5,353 nt of DNA from Candidatus Atribacter alterifermentans (GCA_012517635.1 JAAYUP010000472.1:1-5353), one strand, 5' to 3'; counted from the first letter of the stretch, positions 1-5,266 are shown. Notes: a model not told the origin generated them from the letters alone. Numbers and translations are program-made.

Positions 1-73
1 CAGTTTGATCCGTCTTGCAAACCTCCTTCGGTATCCAGACAGGGGAGATATGGGTAACGATGAGCCCTCAATG

Positions 74-145
74 GGGGAATTCATTTAATGATATTTTCAG
101 GATAGGCTCTCATGCTGCTTTCGCAGCACCAAATGAGGATGAAAA
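74..145 (+). repeat. REP-like intergenic repeat, copy 1
   Basis: This 72-base element matches the copy at 5195-5266 at 68 of 72 positions without gaps. It begins GGGGAATT, passes through ATTTTCAGGATAG, and ends ATGAGGATGAAAA. Its core is an imperfect hairpin: TGCTGC (113-118), loop TTTC (119-122), GCAGCA (123-128). An outer CTCA/TGAG pairing is offset by a five-base bulge, CCAAA. No T-run follows, so it is not a standard terminator. Short size, intergenic position, multiple copies and a conserved stem resemble REP-type elements; the family is not one I can name. Confidence 0.75.
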
Positions 146-165
146 TGCCTTCCCCCTCACCTCCA

Positions 166-186
166 CCTCTCCCACCAGGGGAGAGG
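166..186. repeat. GC-rich hairpin CCTCTCCC/GGGAGAGG
   Basis: CCTCTCCC (166-173) pairs perfectly with GGGAGAGG (179-186) across a five-base loop, giving an 8-bp stem. It sits in a C-rich tract (151-173) typical of dispersed intergenic hairpins in many bacterial genomes. A run of A residues follows rather than T, so it would not terminate plus-strand transcription in the standard way. Its role is unknown. Confidence 0.6.
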
Positions 187-218
187 AAAAAATTTAAAGA
201 AGGTGATAACGGGAGTAG

Positions 219-236
219 CGGTTCACGGTTCACGGT
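219..236. repeat. 7-bp tandem repeat, about 2.6 units
   Basis: The unit CGGTTCA repeats from 219 with a period of exactly 7 bases and runs out at CGGT (233-236), directly against repeat copy 2. Such short tandem units could vary in number between strains. Two and a half units is too few to show that it is active. Confidence 0.6.
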
Positions 237-289
237 ATTTTCAGAATAGACGTCCATGCCACTTTCGTGGTACCAGATGAGGATGAAAG
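236..289 (+). repeat. REP-like intergenic repeat, copy 2 (diverged)
   Basis: This 54-base shorter copy aligns without gaps to the right three quarters of copies 1 and 3, matching copy 3 at 44 of 54 positions. It lacks the GGGGAATT-to-AATGA left part; the tandem repeat takes its place. The hairpin is kept although its sequence changed: TGCCAC (257-262), loop TTTC (263-266), GTGGTA (267-272). Two pairs changed on both sides (T-A to C-G, G-C to A-T) and one G-C became G-T. The loop and the tail ACCAGATGAGGATGAAA are conserved. The outer stem is weakened. Confidence 0.7.
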
Positions 290-372
290 TAAAGATTCAA
301 CAGGCTATGGTATATTATTACCTTAATCGGACTCAATAAATTGCTCTTTCATAACACTTAATCTTTAGCGGA

Positions 373-390
373 GATTTGATTTATCAAATC
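373..390. repeat. Palindrome GATTTGA-TTTA-TCAAATC
   Basis: A perfect 7-bp inverted repeat with a four-base loop lies in the gene-free leader. It could be an operator half-site pair, a weak hairpin or a repeat remnant. It ends 22 bases before the 29-codon frame at 413 and far upstream of the glycosidase start, so it has no clear link to a gene. Confidence 0.45.
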
Positions 391-412
391 AGGAATTGGA
401 ATTCTTGAAAAA

Positions 413-502
413 ATGAAAAAGCTAAAGAAATATAAACCTATTATTCCTCTTTTATGTTTCATATTCTTTCTTTATCATTGTACAAATAGCGTTTTTTATT
501 AA
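413..502 (+). pseudogene. 29-codon lipoprotein-signal-like frame, possibly a remnant
   Basis: An ATG frame of 29 codons ends at TAA (500-502). Its product begins MKKLKKYK, follows with a hydrophobic stretch, and reaches a Cys at residue 23 followed by Thr-Asn-Ser, the layout of a bacterial lipoprotein signal peptide. The pre-Cys residues (Leu-Tyr-His) are not a canonical lipobox, since His at -1 is unusual. AGGA (391-394) is too far upstream for a good ribosome site. It may be the surviving front of a lost lipoprotein gene, a tiny peptide, or chance in AT-rich DNA, where T-rich codons give hydrophobic residues. Confidence 0.25.
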
Positions 503-508
503 GTAAAA

Positions 509-519
509 TATGATATGAT
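509..519 (+). promoter_or_regulatory. Possible -10 element for the glycosidase operon
   Basis: Two overlapping TATGAT hexamers (509-514 and 514-519) each match five of six bases of the sigma-70 -10 consensus and lie 37-47 bases ahead of the glycosidase ATG. No good -35 box sits at the usual 16-18 base spacing, and TTGTAC at 478-483 is too far. The call rests on the -10 alone. Confidence 0.28.
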
Positions 520-555
520 TAAAAAAAATTGTAAAATAAGCGTGGATTCGTTGAA

Positions 556-2256
556 ATGCCCAAGATAAAATTATGTTGGTTAAAATTCAGTGGTTATGTC
601 ATAATTACTGTTCTTATTTTGAGTTGGTTTGGATTATGTCAGGATAAAGTGAATATTGATGAAATCCTCAATAATATGACTCTCGAGGAAAAAGTTGGAC
701 AAGTTATTTTTGGATTTTTTCGAGGTCCTATTTTAACTCCAGAATTAGAAGAAATGATTCGAGACTATCATTTGGGGGGTTTTATTCTCTATACAATTTC
801 AGGGAATGTGGAAAATCCATTACAGGTGGCATTTTTAACCAATGCCATTCAATATTGTGCAGAAAAAAATGATCAGATTCCCCCTTTGATTTCAATTGAC
901 CAAGAAGGTGGATTGGTTGTTCGCCTCACTGAAGGGGTGACGGTTTTTCCCGGTAATATGGCTTTAGGAGCGACGAGAAACACTGAACTTACACAGAAAG
1001 CAGCAGAGATTTGTGCTCGAGAACTACGTATCCTTGGAATTACTTTGAATTTTGCGCCAGTCGTTGACGTAAACAGTAATCCGGCAAATCCAATAATCGG
1101 TATTCGTTCCTTTGGTTCTGATCCGGAAATTGTTTCAACCCTTGGAACAACAATGATAGAATCCTACAAAAAAGAGCGAGTCCTCTGCACAGCGAAACAT
1201 TTTCCCGGTCATGGAGATGCTGGAATTGATTCCCACACCGGCTTACCTTTTATCAATCGAAGCCGAGAAGATTTGAAAAAAGTCGAGTTGGTTCCATTTC
1301 AACAAATGGTACAAAAGGGTGTACCAGCAGTTATGTCAGCTCACATTGTTGTGCCAGCCTTGAATGAAGGAGAAGATTTTCCTGCAACTCTATCGAAAGA
1401 AATTTTATCAATTCTTCGTAAAGATTGGGGTTTTAATGGCCTTATTATCACCGATTCGATGGGAATGGGAGCGATCGACCAGCGATGGGGAATGGAAGAA
1501 GCCTCGATACTCGCTTTTCAGGTGGGAGCTGATGTACTTTTATTTGGAGCGGATAAGAACCATGAACCGGCTGAACAGAAATCCGTACACCATGCTCTTA
1601 TGGAGGCAATTCAAACTGGACGAATTCATGAAAGTCGATTGAACGAATCGGTTAAGAGAGTCTTACGCGCTAAAGCCGATGCTGCAGTTTTTTCCAATCC
1701 TTATCCGGATTTCGCGAATAGAGGTGAATTGGCTTCACCGGAAAGCGTTAAAATAGCACGAGAAATCGCCATGCAAAGTATTACATTAATAAAAAACTCA
1801 GAACATCTTCTTCCAATTGATAAACAGGCATCTATCCCAATAATATTGCCAAAAGAGTATGATACATCTTTACAGCTCTTATTAAAAAACTGCTCCAATT
1901 TAAAACCATTCCTCCTCTCGATTAAACCTTCCGATGAAGAAAGAAATATCCTTCAAGAAAAAATTCAAGAGAATGATATGAAGATAATTGCTTGTTATGA
2001 TCTTCATCGAAATACCAAATGGAAAGAATTGGTTGATTCGATATCCAACCAAAAAACCATCCTGATAGCTATGCGTTCCCCTTATGATTTTCTTGAAGTG
2101 ACTGATTACGGGGCAGCTATTGCTACCTATGGAGATCGGCCGGTTAGCATTGAAGCCTTGGGGTATATTCTGAAGGGTGAAGCACAACCGAGTGGCCAAC
2201 TTCCCGTCGAGCTCCCAGATCAGTATCAGTTAGGATGGGGTTTGAAAGAATTTTAA
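556..2256 (+). CDS. nagZ: Secreted or anchored NagZ-type beta-N-acetylhexosaminidase (glycoside hydrolase family 3)
   Basis: This 566-residue enzyme should hydrolyse terminal beta-N-acetylglucosamine from muropeptides or chitin-like oligosaccharides. Visible motifs are IDQEGG (114-119), KHFPGHGD (214-221), DSH (225-227) and SAHI (261-264). ITDSMGM follows, with Asp300 the likely nucleophile. In the NagZ branch the Asp-Ser-His loop supplies the acid/base, here His227. A C-terminal GH3 alpha/beta domain follows from about 395, ending with a PSGQLPVELP segment, so the two-domain plan resembles Bacillus NagZ rather than the single-domain enterobacterial enzyme. Residues 12-28 are a hydrophobic export signal. 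Cys28 could be lipidated, but FGLC is a poor lipobox. ATG 556 is the only credible start, as an in-frame stop lies at 532-534, yet the upstream ribosome site is weak (GTGGA, 542-546). Family is certain; exact substrate is inferred. Confidence 0.9.
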   Translation: MPKIKLCWLKFSGYVIITVLILSWFGLCQDKVNIDEILNNMTLEEKVGQVIFGFFRGPILTPELEEMIRDYHLGGFILYTISGNVENPLQVAFLTNAIQYCAEKNDQIPPLISIDQEGGLVVRLTEGVTVFPGNMALGATRNTELTQKAAEICARELRILGITLNFAPVVDVNSNPANPIIGIRSFGSDPEIVSTLGTTMIESYKKERVLCTAKHFPGHGDAGIDSHTGLPFINRSREDLKKVELVPFQQMVQKGVPAVMSAHIVVPALNEGEDFPATLSKEILSILRKDWGFNGLIITDSMGMGAIDQRWGMEEASILAFQVGADVLLFGADKNHEPAEQKSVHHALMEAIQTGRIHESRLNESVKRVLRAKADAAVFSNPYPDFANRGELASPESVKIAREIAMQSITLIKNSEHLLPIDKQASIPIILPKEYDTSLQLLLKNCSNLKPFLLSIKPSDEERNILQEKIQENDMKIIACYDLHRNTKWKELVDSISNQKTILIAMRSPYDFLEVTDYGAAIATYGDRPVSIEALGYILKGEAQPSGQLPVELPDQYQLGWGLKEF

Positions 2257-2283
2257 GAAAAAAATGAGGGAGCAACTAAAACA

Positions 2284-3264
2284 ATGAAAGTCTTGGTAGC
2301 AGGTATCCATTTTGAATCGATTATCATTTATTTGAGGAAAAATTTACCCGAACATGAATCCTTTCAAATACCATCTCAAAGAGTAATCGAGGAAGCAAAA
2401 GATGCATCGGTTATTATACCAACTATGACTCGAATTGATCGTCATATAATAGAAAATGCACCTCATCTTATCCTTATTCAACAATGGGGTTCTGGTTTGG
2501 AGGGGGTTGACATCACAGCTGCTACTGAACACGGTGTGCCAGTTGCTAATGTTCCAACCTACGGTACTGGAAATGCCGAATCGGTTGCAGAATGGTGTGT
2601 CATGTCAGCTATCGCTTTAAGCCGTTCATTCCCATCAATTCAAGAATCAGTCTGGAAGGGTTTTCCATGGGGAGTCCCTTGTGGGAAGAGCCTTATTGGA
2701 AAAACCGCCGGAATTGTTGGGGTTGGAGGAATTGGAGTAGAATTAGCTAAAAGACTGATTCCCTTTCGAATGAAATTGATTGGTGTGAAAAAAAATCCCC
2801 AACATCTTCCTCAAGGTTTAGGTTTTGAATGGGTTAAAGGTATGAATGCCTTTCCCGAGCTATTAAGCCTGGCAGATTATATTTTTTTGTGCTTGCCACA
2901 AAATGAAGATACTCGTTGTCTTTTTAATCGTAAAGCCTTTCAGTTGATCAAGAATGGTGCTTATCTCATTAATCCTGCTCGGGGCGGATTGATTGATCGA
3001 GAAGCCCTCTCAGATGCGTTGGAGGGTGAGCGATTAGCAGGAGTGGCAATGGATGTATTTTGGCAGGAACCTACCATTCCTCAAGATCTTCTTCTCCAAC
3101 ACCCAAAAGTATTAGTTACTCCTCATATAGCAGGGGTAACCGATACTTCTTATCAGGATATTGCTGAAGGTGTTGTGAAAAATATTCGGTTAGCGCTGTC
3201 GGGGAAAATTCCGAATAATTGTGTCAACTCAGAAGTCTTATCTCACCCGAAGTGGAAGCGCTAA
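2284..3264 (+). CDS. D-2-hydroxyacid dehydrogenase, NAD(P)-dependent
   Basis: This 326-residue cytoplasmic oxidoreductase belongs to the D-isomer-specific 2-hydroxyacid dehydrogenase family, which interconverts 2-keto acids and D-2-hydroxyacids. The nucleotide-binding loop GVGGIG is at 146-151. The expected catalytic residues are all present: Arg233 (NPARGG), Glu262 (QEP) and His281 (TPHIAG). The N-terminal substrate region contains GSGLEGVD (69-76) and GTGNAESVAE (94-103). After the second Rossmann strand the sequence reads VKKN (168-171), where NAD-specific relatives usually carry Asp; the two Lys hint at NADP preference. Length is normal. GAGGGAG (2266-2272) is a good ribosome site. The gene starts 27 bases after the glycosidase stop on the same strand, so the two are probably one operon. 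Substrate (glyoxylate, hydroxypyruvate, 3-phosphoglycerate or other) cannot be told from sequence. Confidence 0.9.
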   Translation: MKVLVAGIHFESIIIYLRKNLPEHESFQIPSQRVIEEAKDASVIIPTMTRIDRHIIENAPHLILIQQWGSGLEGVDITAATEHGVPVANVPTYGTGNAESVAEWCVMSAIALSRSFPSIQESVWKGFPWGVPCGKSLIGKTAGIVGVGGIGVELAKRLIPFRMKLIGVKKNPQHLPQGLGFEWVKGMNAFPELLSLADYIFLCLPQNEDTRCLFNRKAFQLIKNGAYLINPARGGLIDREALSDALEGERLAGVAMDVFWQEPTIPQDLLLQHPKVLVTPHIAGVTDTSYQDIAEGVVKNIRLALSGKIPNNCVNSEVLSHPKWKR

Positions 3265-3266
3265 AA

Positions 3267-3319
3267 AATAATATCCCCATTGTTTTGAATATTTTAAGGG
3301 CCACAATGGGGATATTATT
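3267..3319. terminator. Bidirectional rho-independent terminator between convergent genes
   Basis: AATAATATCCCCATTGT (3267-3283) pairs perfectly over 17 bp with 3303-3319 across a 19-base loop. On the minus strand the stem is followed at once by TTTT, merging with the stem's own terminal TT, which makes a good terminator for mscL; that T-run is the complement of the dehydrogenase stop codon and the two bases after it. On the plus strand the tail is AAATAATTTTC, a weaker U-tract. The position between two converging genes fits a shared terminator. Confidence 0.85.
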
Positions 3320-3344
3320 AAATAATTTTCATATTTTGATAAAA

Positions 3345-3809
3345 TCATGCTTTTGTTAATTCAGAAGTACAATTTGGGCAGCGAACGGCTTTAATAGGTA
3401 TGGCGGTGAAGCAAAAAGGACATTCTTTGGTGGTTGGGGCAGCTGGTGGTGCTTCTTTTTTCCGTTGCATATTGTTGATAACTTTTACAATCATGAATAC
3501 TGCCAATGCAATAATAAGAAAAGTTATTATACTGTTAATAAACAAACCATAGTTCAGGGTGACCGCTCCTGCTTCCTGGGCAGATGCTACAGTGTAATAG
3601 GGACCCGGTGTGTCTCCTTCTTTTAATACGACAAAAAGGTTGGAAAAATCAACCTTACCCAAAGCTAAGCCGATTGGAGGCATTATGATATCAGACACCA
3701 ACGACTTAACAATTGCCCCAAAAGCGGTACCAATTATGAAACCAACAGCAAGATCAACTACATTCCCACGACTTATAAACTCTTTAAACTCATCGATTAA
3801 TTTTGACAC
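3345..3809 (-). CDS. mscL: Large-conductance mechanosensitive channel MscL with C-terminal zinc ribbon
   Basis: This 154-residue inner-membrane channel opens under membrane tension to release solutes during hypo-osmotic shock, normally as a homopentamer. The N-terminal half carries the family hallmark: FKEF then RGNVVDLAVGFIIGTAFG, TM1 at about 17-43, followed by MPPIGL (43-48). TM2 is at about 89-110 and leads to NNMQRKKEAPP. In place of the usual C-terminal helical bundle the tail has two CPxC pairs, Cys130/Cys133 and Cys144/Cys147, a rubredoxin-like zinc-ribbon pattern. The start is GTG (3807-3809): it matches the family N-terminus and has a strong ribosome site, AGGGGAGGG on the minus strand at 3818-3826, 8 bases away. 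It lies 104 bases downstream of the lipoprotein gene and has its own likely promoter. Confidence 0.95.
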   Translation of the reverse strand: MSKLIDEFKEFISRGNVVDLAVGFIIGTAFGAIVKSLVSDIIMPPIGLALGKVDFSNLFVVLKEGDTPGPYYTVASAQEAGAVTLNYGLFINSIITFLIIALAVFMIVKVINNMQRKKEAPPAAPTTKECPFCFTAIPIKAVRCPNCTSELTKA

Positions 3810-3849
3810 TTAAGAATCCCTCCCCTAAGAAAGCAATATGACTCTTTCG

Positions 3850-3877
3850 ATTATAGAGAGAAATATCCCCTTTTGAA
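3850..3877 (-). promoter_or_regulatory. Likely sigma-70 promoter of mscL
   Basis: On the minus strand TTCAAA (3872-3877, four of six matches to TTGACA) is followed after 16 bases by a perfect TATAAT (3850-3855). Transcription would begin near 3843, leaving a leader of about 33 bases with the strong ribosome site. This allows mscL to be expressed apart from the upstream lipoprotein gene. Confidence 0.5.
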
Positions 3878-3913
3878 TTTCCTTTAAAATAGGGTAGATT
3901 TGTTTAAAAAAAA

Positions 3914-4294
3914 CTAATCAAATGGAATTTGGATACTTCCCTCCCAAATACTCAGGTCATTTAGGAAAATTTCTACATCGTAAATAGGTTCCAGCACGAT
4001 GGGATAACCTACTTCAATGGTCCAGGTTCCTTCATTGTCGATATAGGTAAAACGATAAGTGGTATATCCCACCAACCCTTCTGGAGTAATGTTTTCAACC
4101 GACCAAACGGCATCCATTGGGACCTGAACATCCTCCAAGTTAGCCTGGGTTATACCCCAATCCTTGGCTTCAAATACTTCACTTGCTATTTCAGGTGTAG
4201 GAGAAGGGGTGGGAGAGGGAGGATTCGTACAACCAACTATAAAGAAAAGGCTTATTAATGAAATAATAAATATGATATTTACTTTTTTTCTCAT
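3914..4294 (-). CDS. Small lipoprotein of unknown function
   Basis: I do not recognise this 126-residue protein. It has a clear lipoprotein signal: MRKK, a hydrophobic stretch (5-20), and lipobox IVGC with Cys22 as the lipidation site. A Pro/Ser/Thr linker (PPSPTPSPTPE) tethers a globular domain of about 90 residues rich in Trp, Tyr and acidic residues, probably mostly beta. The mature part contains only Cys22. The start at 4294 is chosen because GGAGG (4301-4305, minus strand) lies 6 bases upstream and the signal peptide begins there; the in-frame ATG at 4337-4339 would add 15 residues ahead of a normal signal peptide. Eight T residues directly follow the TAG stop but with no GC stem, so readthrough into mscL is possible. 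Confidence 0.75.
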   Translation of the reverse strand: MRKKVNIIFIISLISLFFIVGCTNPPSPTPSPTPEIASEVFEAKDWGITQANLEDVQVPMDAVWSVENITPEGLVGYTTYRFTYIDNEGTWTIEVGYPIVLEPIYDVEIFLNDLSIWEGSIQIPFD

Positions 4295-4300
4295 CTGATA

Positions 4301-4331
4301 CCTCCAATCATATAAAATAATGTTTATTATA
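4301..4331 (-). promoter_or_regulatory. -10 box and ribosome site of the lipoprotein gene
   Basis: On the minus strand a perfect TATAAT (4326-4331) lies about 30 bases before the ATG at 4294, followed by GGAGG (4301-4305) at 6-base spacing. The best -35 candidate, TTGGGC (4351-4356), is poor and 19 bases away, so this promoter is weaker evidence than that of mscL. The in-frame ATG at 4337-4339 lies upstream of this -10 and so would not be transcribed from it, which supports the shorter start. Confidence 0.45.
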
Positions 4332-4406
4332 TCATTCATATTCTAGGTTTGCCCAAAGTTGATGTAAAATAGAGAAAATTTTCGTATATCTCTTTGGAAT
4401 TTAAAA

Positions 4407-4429
4407 AGGAGAAGAGGATGAATCATTAA
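4407..4429 (+). other. Shine-Dalgarno plus three-codon mini-frame ahead of the FMN protein
   Basis: AGGAG (4407-4411) lies 6 bases before ATG (4418-4420), an ideal arrangement, but the frame is only Met-Asn-His-stop (4418-4429). It ends 38 bases before the real start at 4468, which has its own AGGAG at the same 6-base spacing. It could be a translated leader, a ribosome standby site, or the residue of a deleted gene start. A purine-rich chance match is also possible. Confidence 0.3.
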
Positions 4430-4467
4430 ATTAACCCATATTATTCTTTTATGAGAAGGAGAAAATC

Positions 4468-5025
4468 ATGAGTTATAAAAAAATGTCCTTCATATCTTCC
4501 ATTTTTTTGGTGATATTTTTATGTGTTGGGGTATTATGGGCTGAGTCTATTTCAAATCAAATCGATGATGTTATGATGAACCAACTAAAAAGTGTATTTG
4601 CTGGAGCTGATTCTATTAAGAGGTATGCTATAGAATTACCAGAATCTGATGGTGATGTTTTTATCCAAGAGATCTTCCAAGTATTTATTGAAGGGGAAGA
4701 AAACGGCTATATTTTTAAAATTTTGAGTCCTGGATATCGGGGTGATATCGTTGTTTTAGTCGCTTTTTCTTCTAAAACTAATCAGATAGTTGGCATTCAA
4801 ATTTTGGAACAAAGCGAAACACCATCGTTAGGTGACCTTATAACCAAACCAGAGTTCTTAATTCAATTTTTAAAAAAATCAATGAATGATCAGTTCGAAT
4901 TAGGAGGCGACATCGAAGCGGTTAGCGGAGCTACGATTTCTTCTAACGCAGTAGCAAAAGCATGTCAGAAGGCTGCACATTTTCTATTAACAATTCAAGC
5001 TGAAACTGAAACAGATAATAATTAA
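4468..5025 (+). CDS. RnfG-like FMN-binding domain protein, exported
   Basis: This 185-residue protein matches the FMN-binding domain of RnfG/NqrC subunits, which carry covalent FMN and pass electrons in membrane redox complexes. Residues 7-25 form an export signal or membrane anchor; cleavage after Ala25 (LWA-ES) is possible. The domain shows PGYRGDIVVLVAF (88-100), ETPSLGD (117-123) and the flavinylation motif SGATIS (153-158), with Thr156 the expected FMN-linked residue, added in known systems by ApbE. AGGAG (4457-4461) is 6 bases from the ATG. No other Rnf subunit is adjacent: an unrelated divergent lipoprotein lies upstream and repeats downstream. It may join an Rnf complex encoded elsewhere or act as a separate extracytoplasmic electron carrier. 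No convincing promoter is seen; TAAAAT (4365-4370) lacks a -35. Confidence 0.87.
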   Translation: MSYKKMSFISSIFLVIFLCVGVLWAESISNQIDDVMMNQLKSVFAGADSIKRYAIELPESDGDVFIQEIFQVFIEGEENGYIFKILSPGYRGDIVVLVAFSSKTNQIVGIQILEQSETPSLGDLITKPEFLIQFLKKSMNDQFELGGDIEAVSGATISSNAVAKACQKAAHFLLTIQAETETDNN

Positions 5026-5128
5026 ATGATGTCAATAAAATATGAAATAATTTGATTAATCGAGTTTAATTTTGTGTTAATAAAAATAGGGTTGGTATTT
5101 AAAAAAAATCAATAAAATTGGAAAAACA

Positions 5129-5203
5129 CCCTTCATATCGTCAAGTGACAATCTCCGTTGAAGGGGGAATTGTTCAACTTATTACCCCTTTGAAGGGGAA
5201 TTT
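5129..5203. repeat. Nested AAGGGG/CCCCTT inverted and direct repeats
   Basis: CCCTTCA (5129-5135) pairs with TGAAGGG (5159-5165); GTTGAA (5157-5162) can instead pair with TTCAAC (5173-5178), so the two folds exclude each other. CCCCTT (5185-5190) and AAGGGG (5193-5198) form a tight hairpin. TGAAGGGGGAATT (5159-5171) recurs as TGAAGGGGAATT (5191-5202), the latter leading into repeat copy 3. A similar GGGGGAATT stands at the left edge of copy 1 (73-81). This looks like a partly duplicated left end of the repeat element. Confidence 0.5.
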
Positions 5204-5266
5204 ATTTAATGATATTTTCAGGATAGACCCTCATGCTGCTTTCGCAGCACCAGATGAGGATGAAAA
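5195..5266 (+). repeat. REP-like intergenic repeat, copy 3
   Basis: This 72-base copy differs from copy 1 at only four positions and has the same orientation, about 5.1 kb away. The hairpin is TGCTGC (5234-5239), loop TTTC (5240-5243), GCAGCA (5244-5249), with the outer CTCA/TGAG pairing offset by CCAGA. In this copy AGGATAGACC (5220-5229) is also mirrored by GGTCTATCCT at 5274-5283, which can extend the fold into a larger cruciform. Confidence 0.75.

Larger units (their letters stand above)
1..555. other. Gene-free, repeat-rich intergenic region
   Basis: No reading frame here looks like a normal protein gene. The stretch holds two copies of a hairpin-bearing repeat, a GC-rich hairpin, a 7-bp tandem repeat, a palindrome and a 29-codon lipoprotein-like frame, all listed separately. 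Positions 1-60 and 290-360 show nothing recognisable. The region reads as an accumulation of intergenic repeats ahead of the glycosidase gene. Confidence 0.7.

Noticed and set aside
15..197. Open frame of 60 codons on the plus strand
   Set aside because: It runs through repeat copy 1 and the CCTCTCCC hairpin, has no good ribosome site, and its composition follows the repeats rather than a protein.
74..289. CRISPR array or tRNA/terminator reading of the repeat hairpins
   Set aside because: Copies are not evenly spaced and have no spacers; the fold is not cloverleaf; no T-run follows the stems.
1364..1642. Plus-strand frame inside the glycosidase gene
   Set aside because: It lies in another frame of a well-supported enzyme gene and crosses the region coding for the nucleophile motif; no independent evidence.
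1701..2199. Two minus-strand frames opposite the glycosidase C-terminal domain
   Set aside because: Antisense shadows of a conserved gene, with no recognisable domains.
2344..2532. Minus-strand frame opposite the dehydrogenase gene
   Set aside because: Antisense shadow, short and without motifs.
3610..3813. Plus-strand frame opposite mscL
   Set aside because: Antisense to a strongly conserved channel gene; no family features.
4295..4339. Fifteen-residue N-terminal extension of the lipoprotein
   Set aside because: The signal peptide and GGAGG support the start at 4294, and the -10 box lies downstream of the longer start codon.
4343..4406. Promoter for the FMN-binding protein
   Set aside because: TAAAAT (4365-4370) resembles a -10 box, but no -35 sits at a workable distance, so it was not annotated.
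5026..5128. Terminator after the FMN-binding protein
   Set aside because: Only weak AT-only inverted repeats are present; none has a stable stem followed by a T-run.
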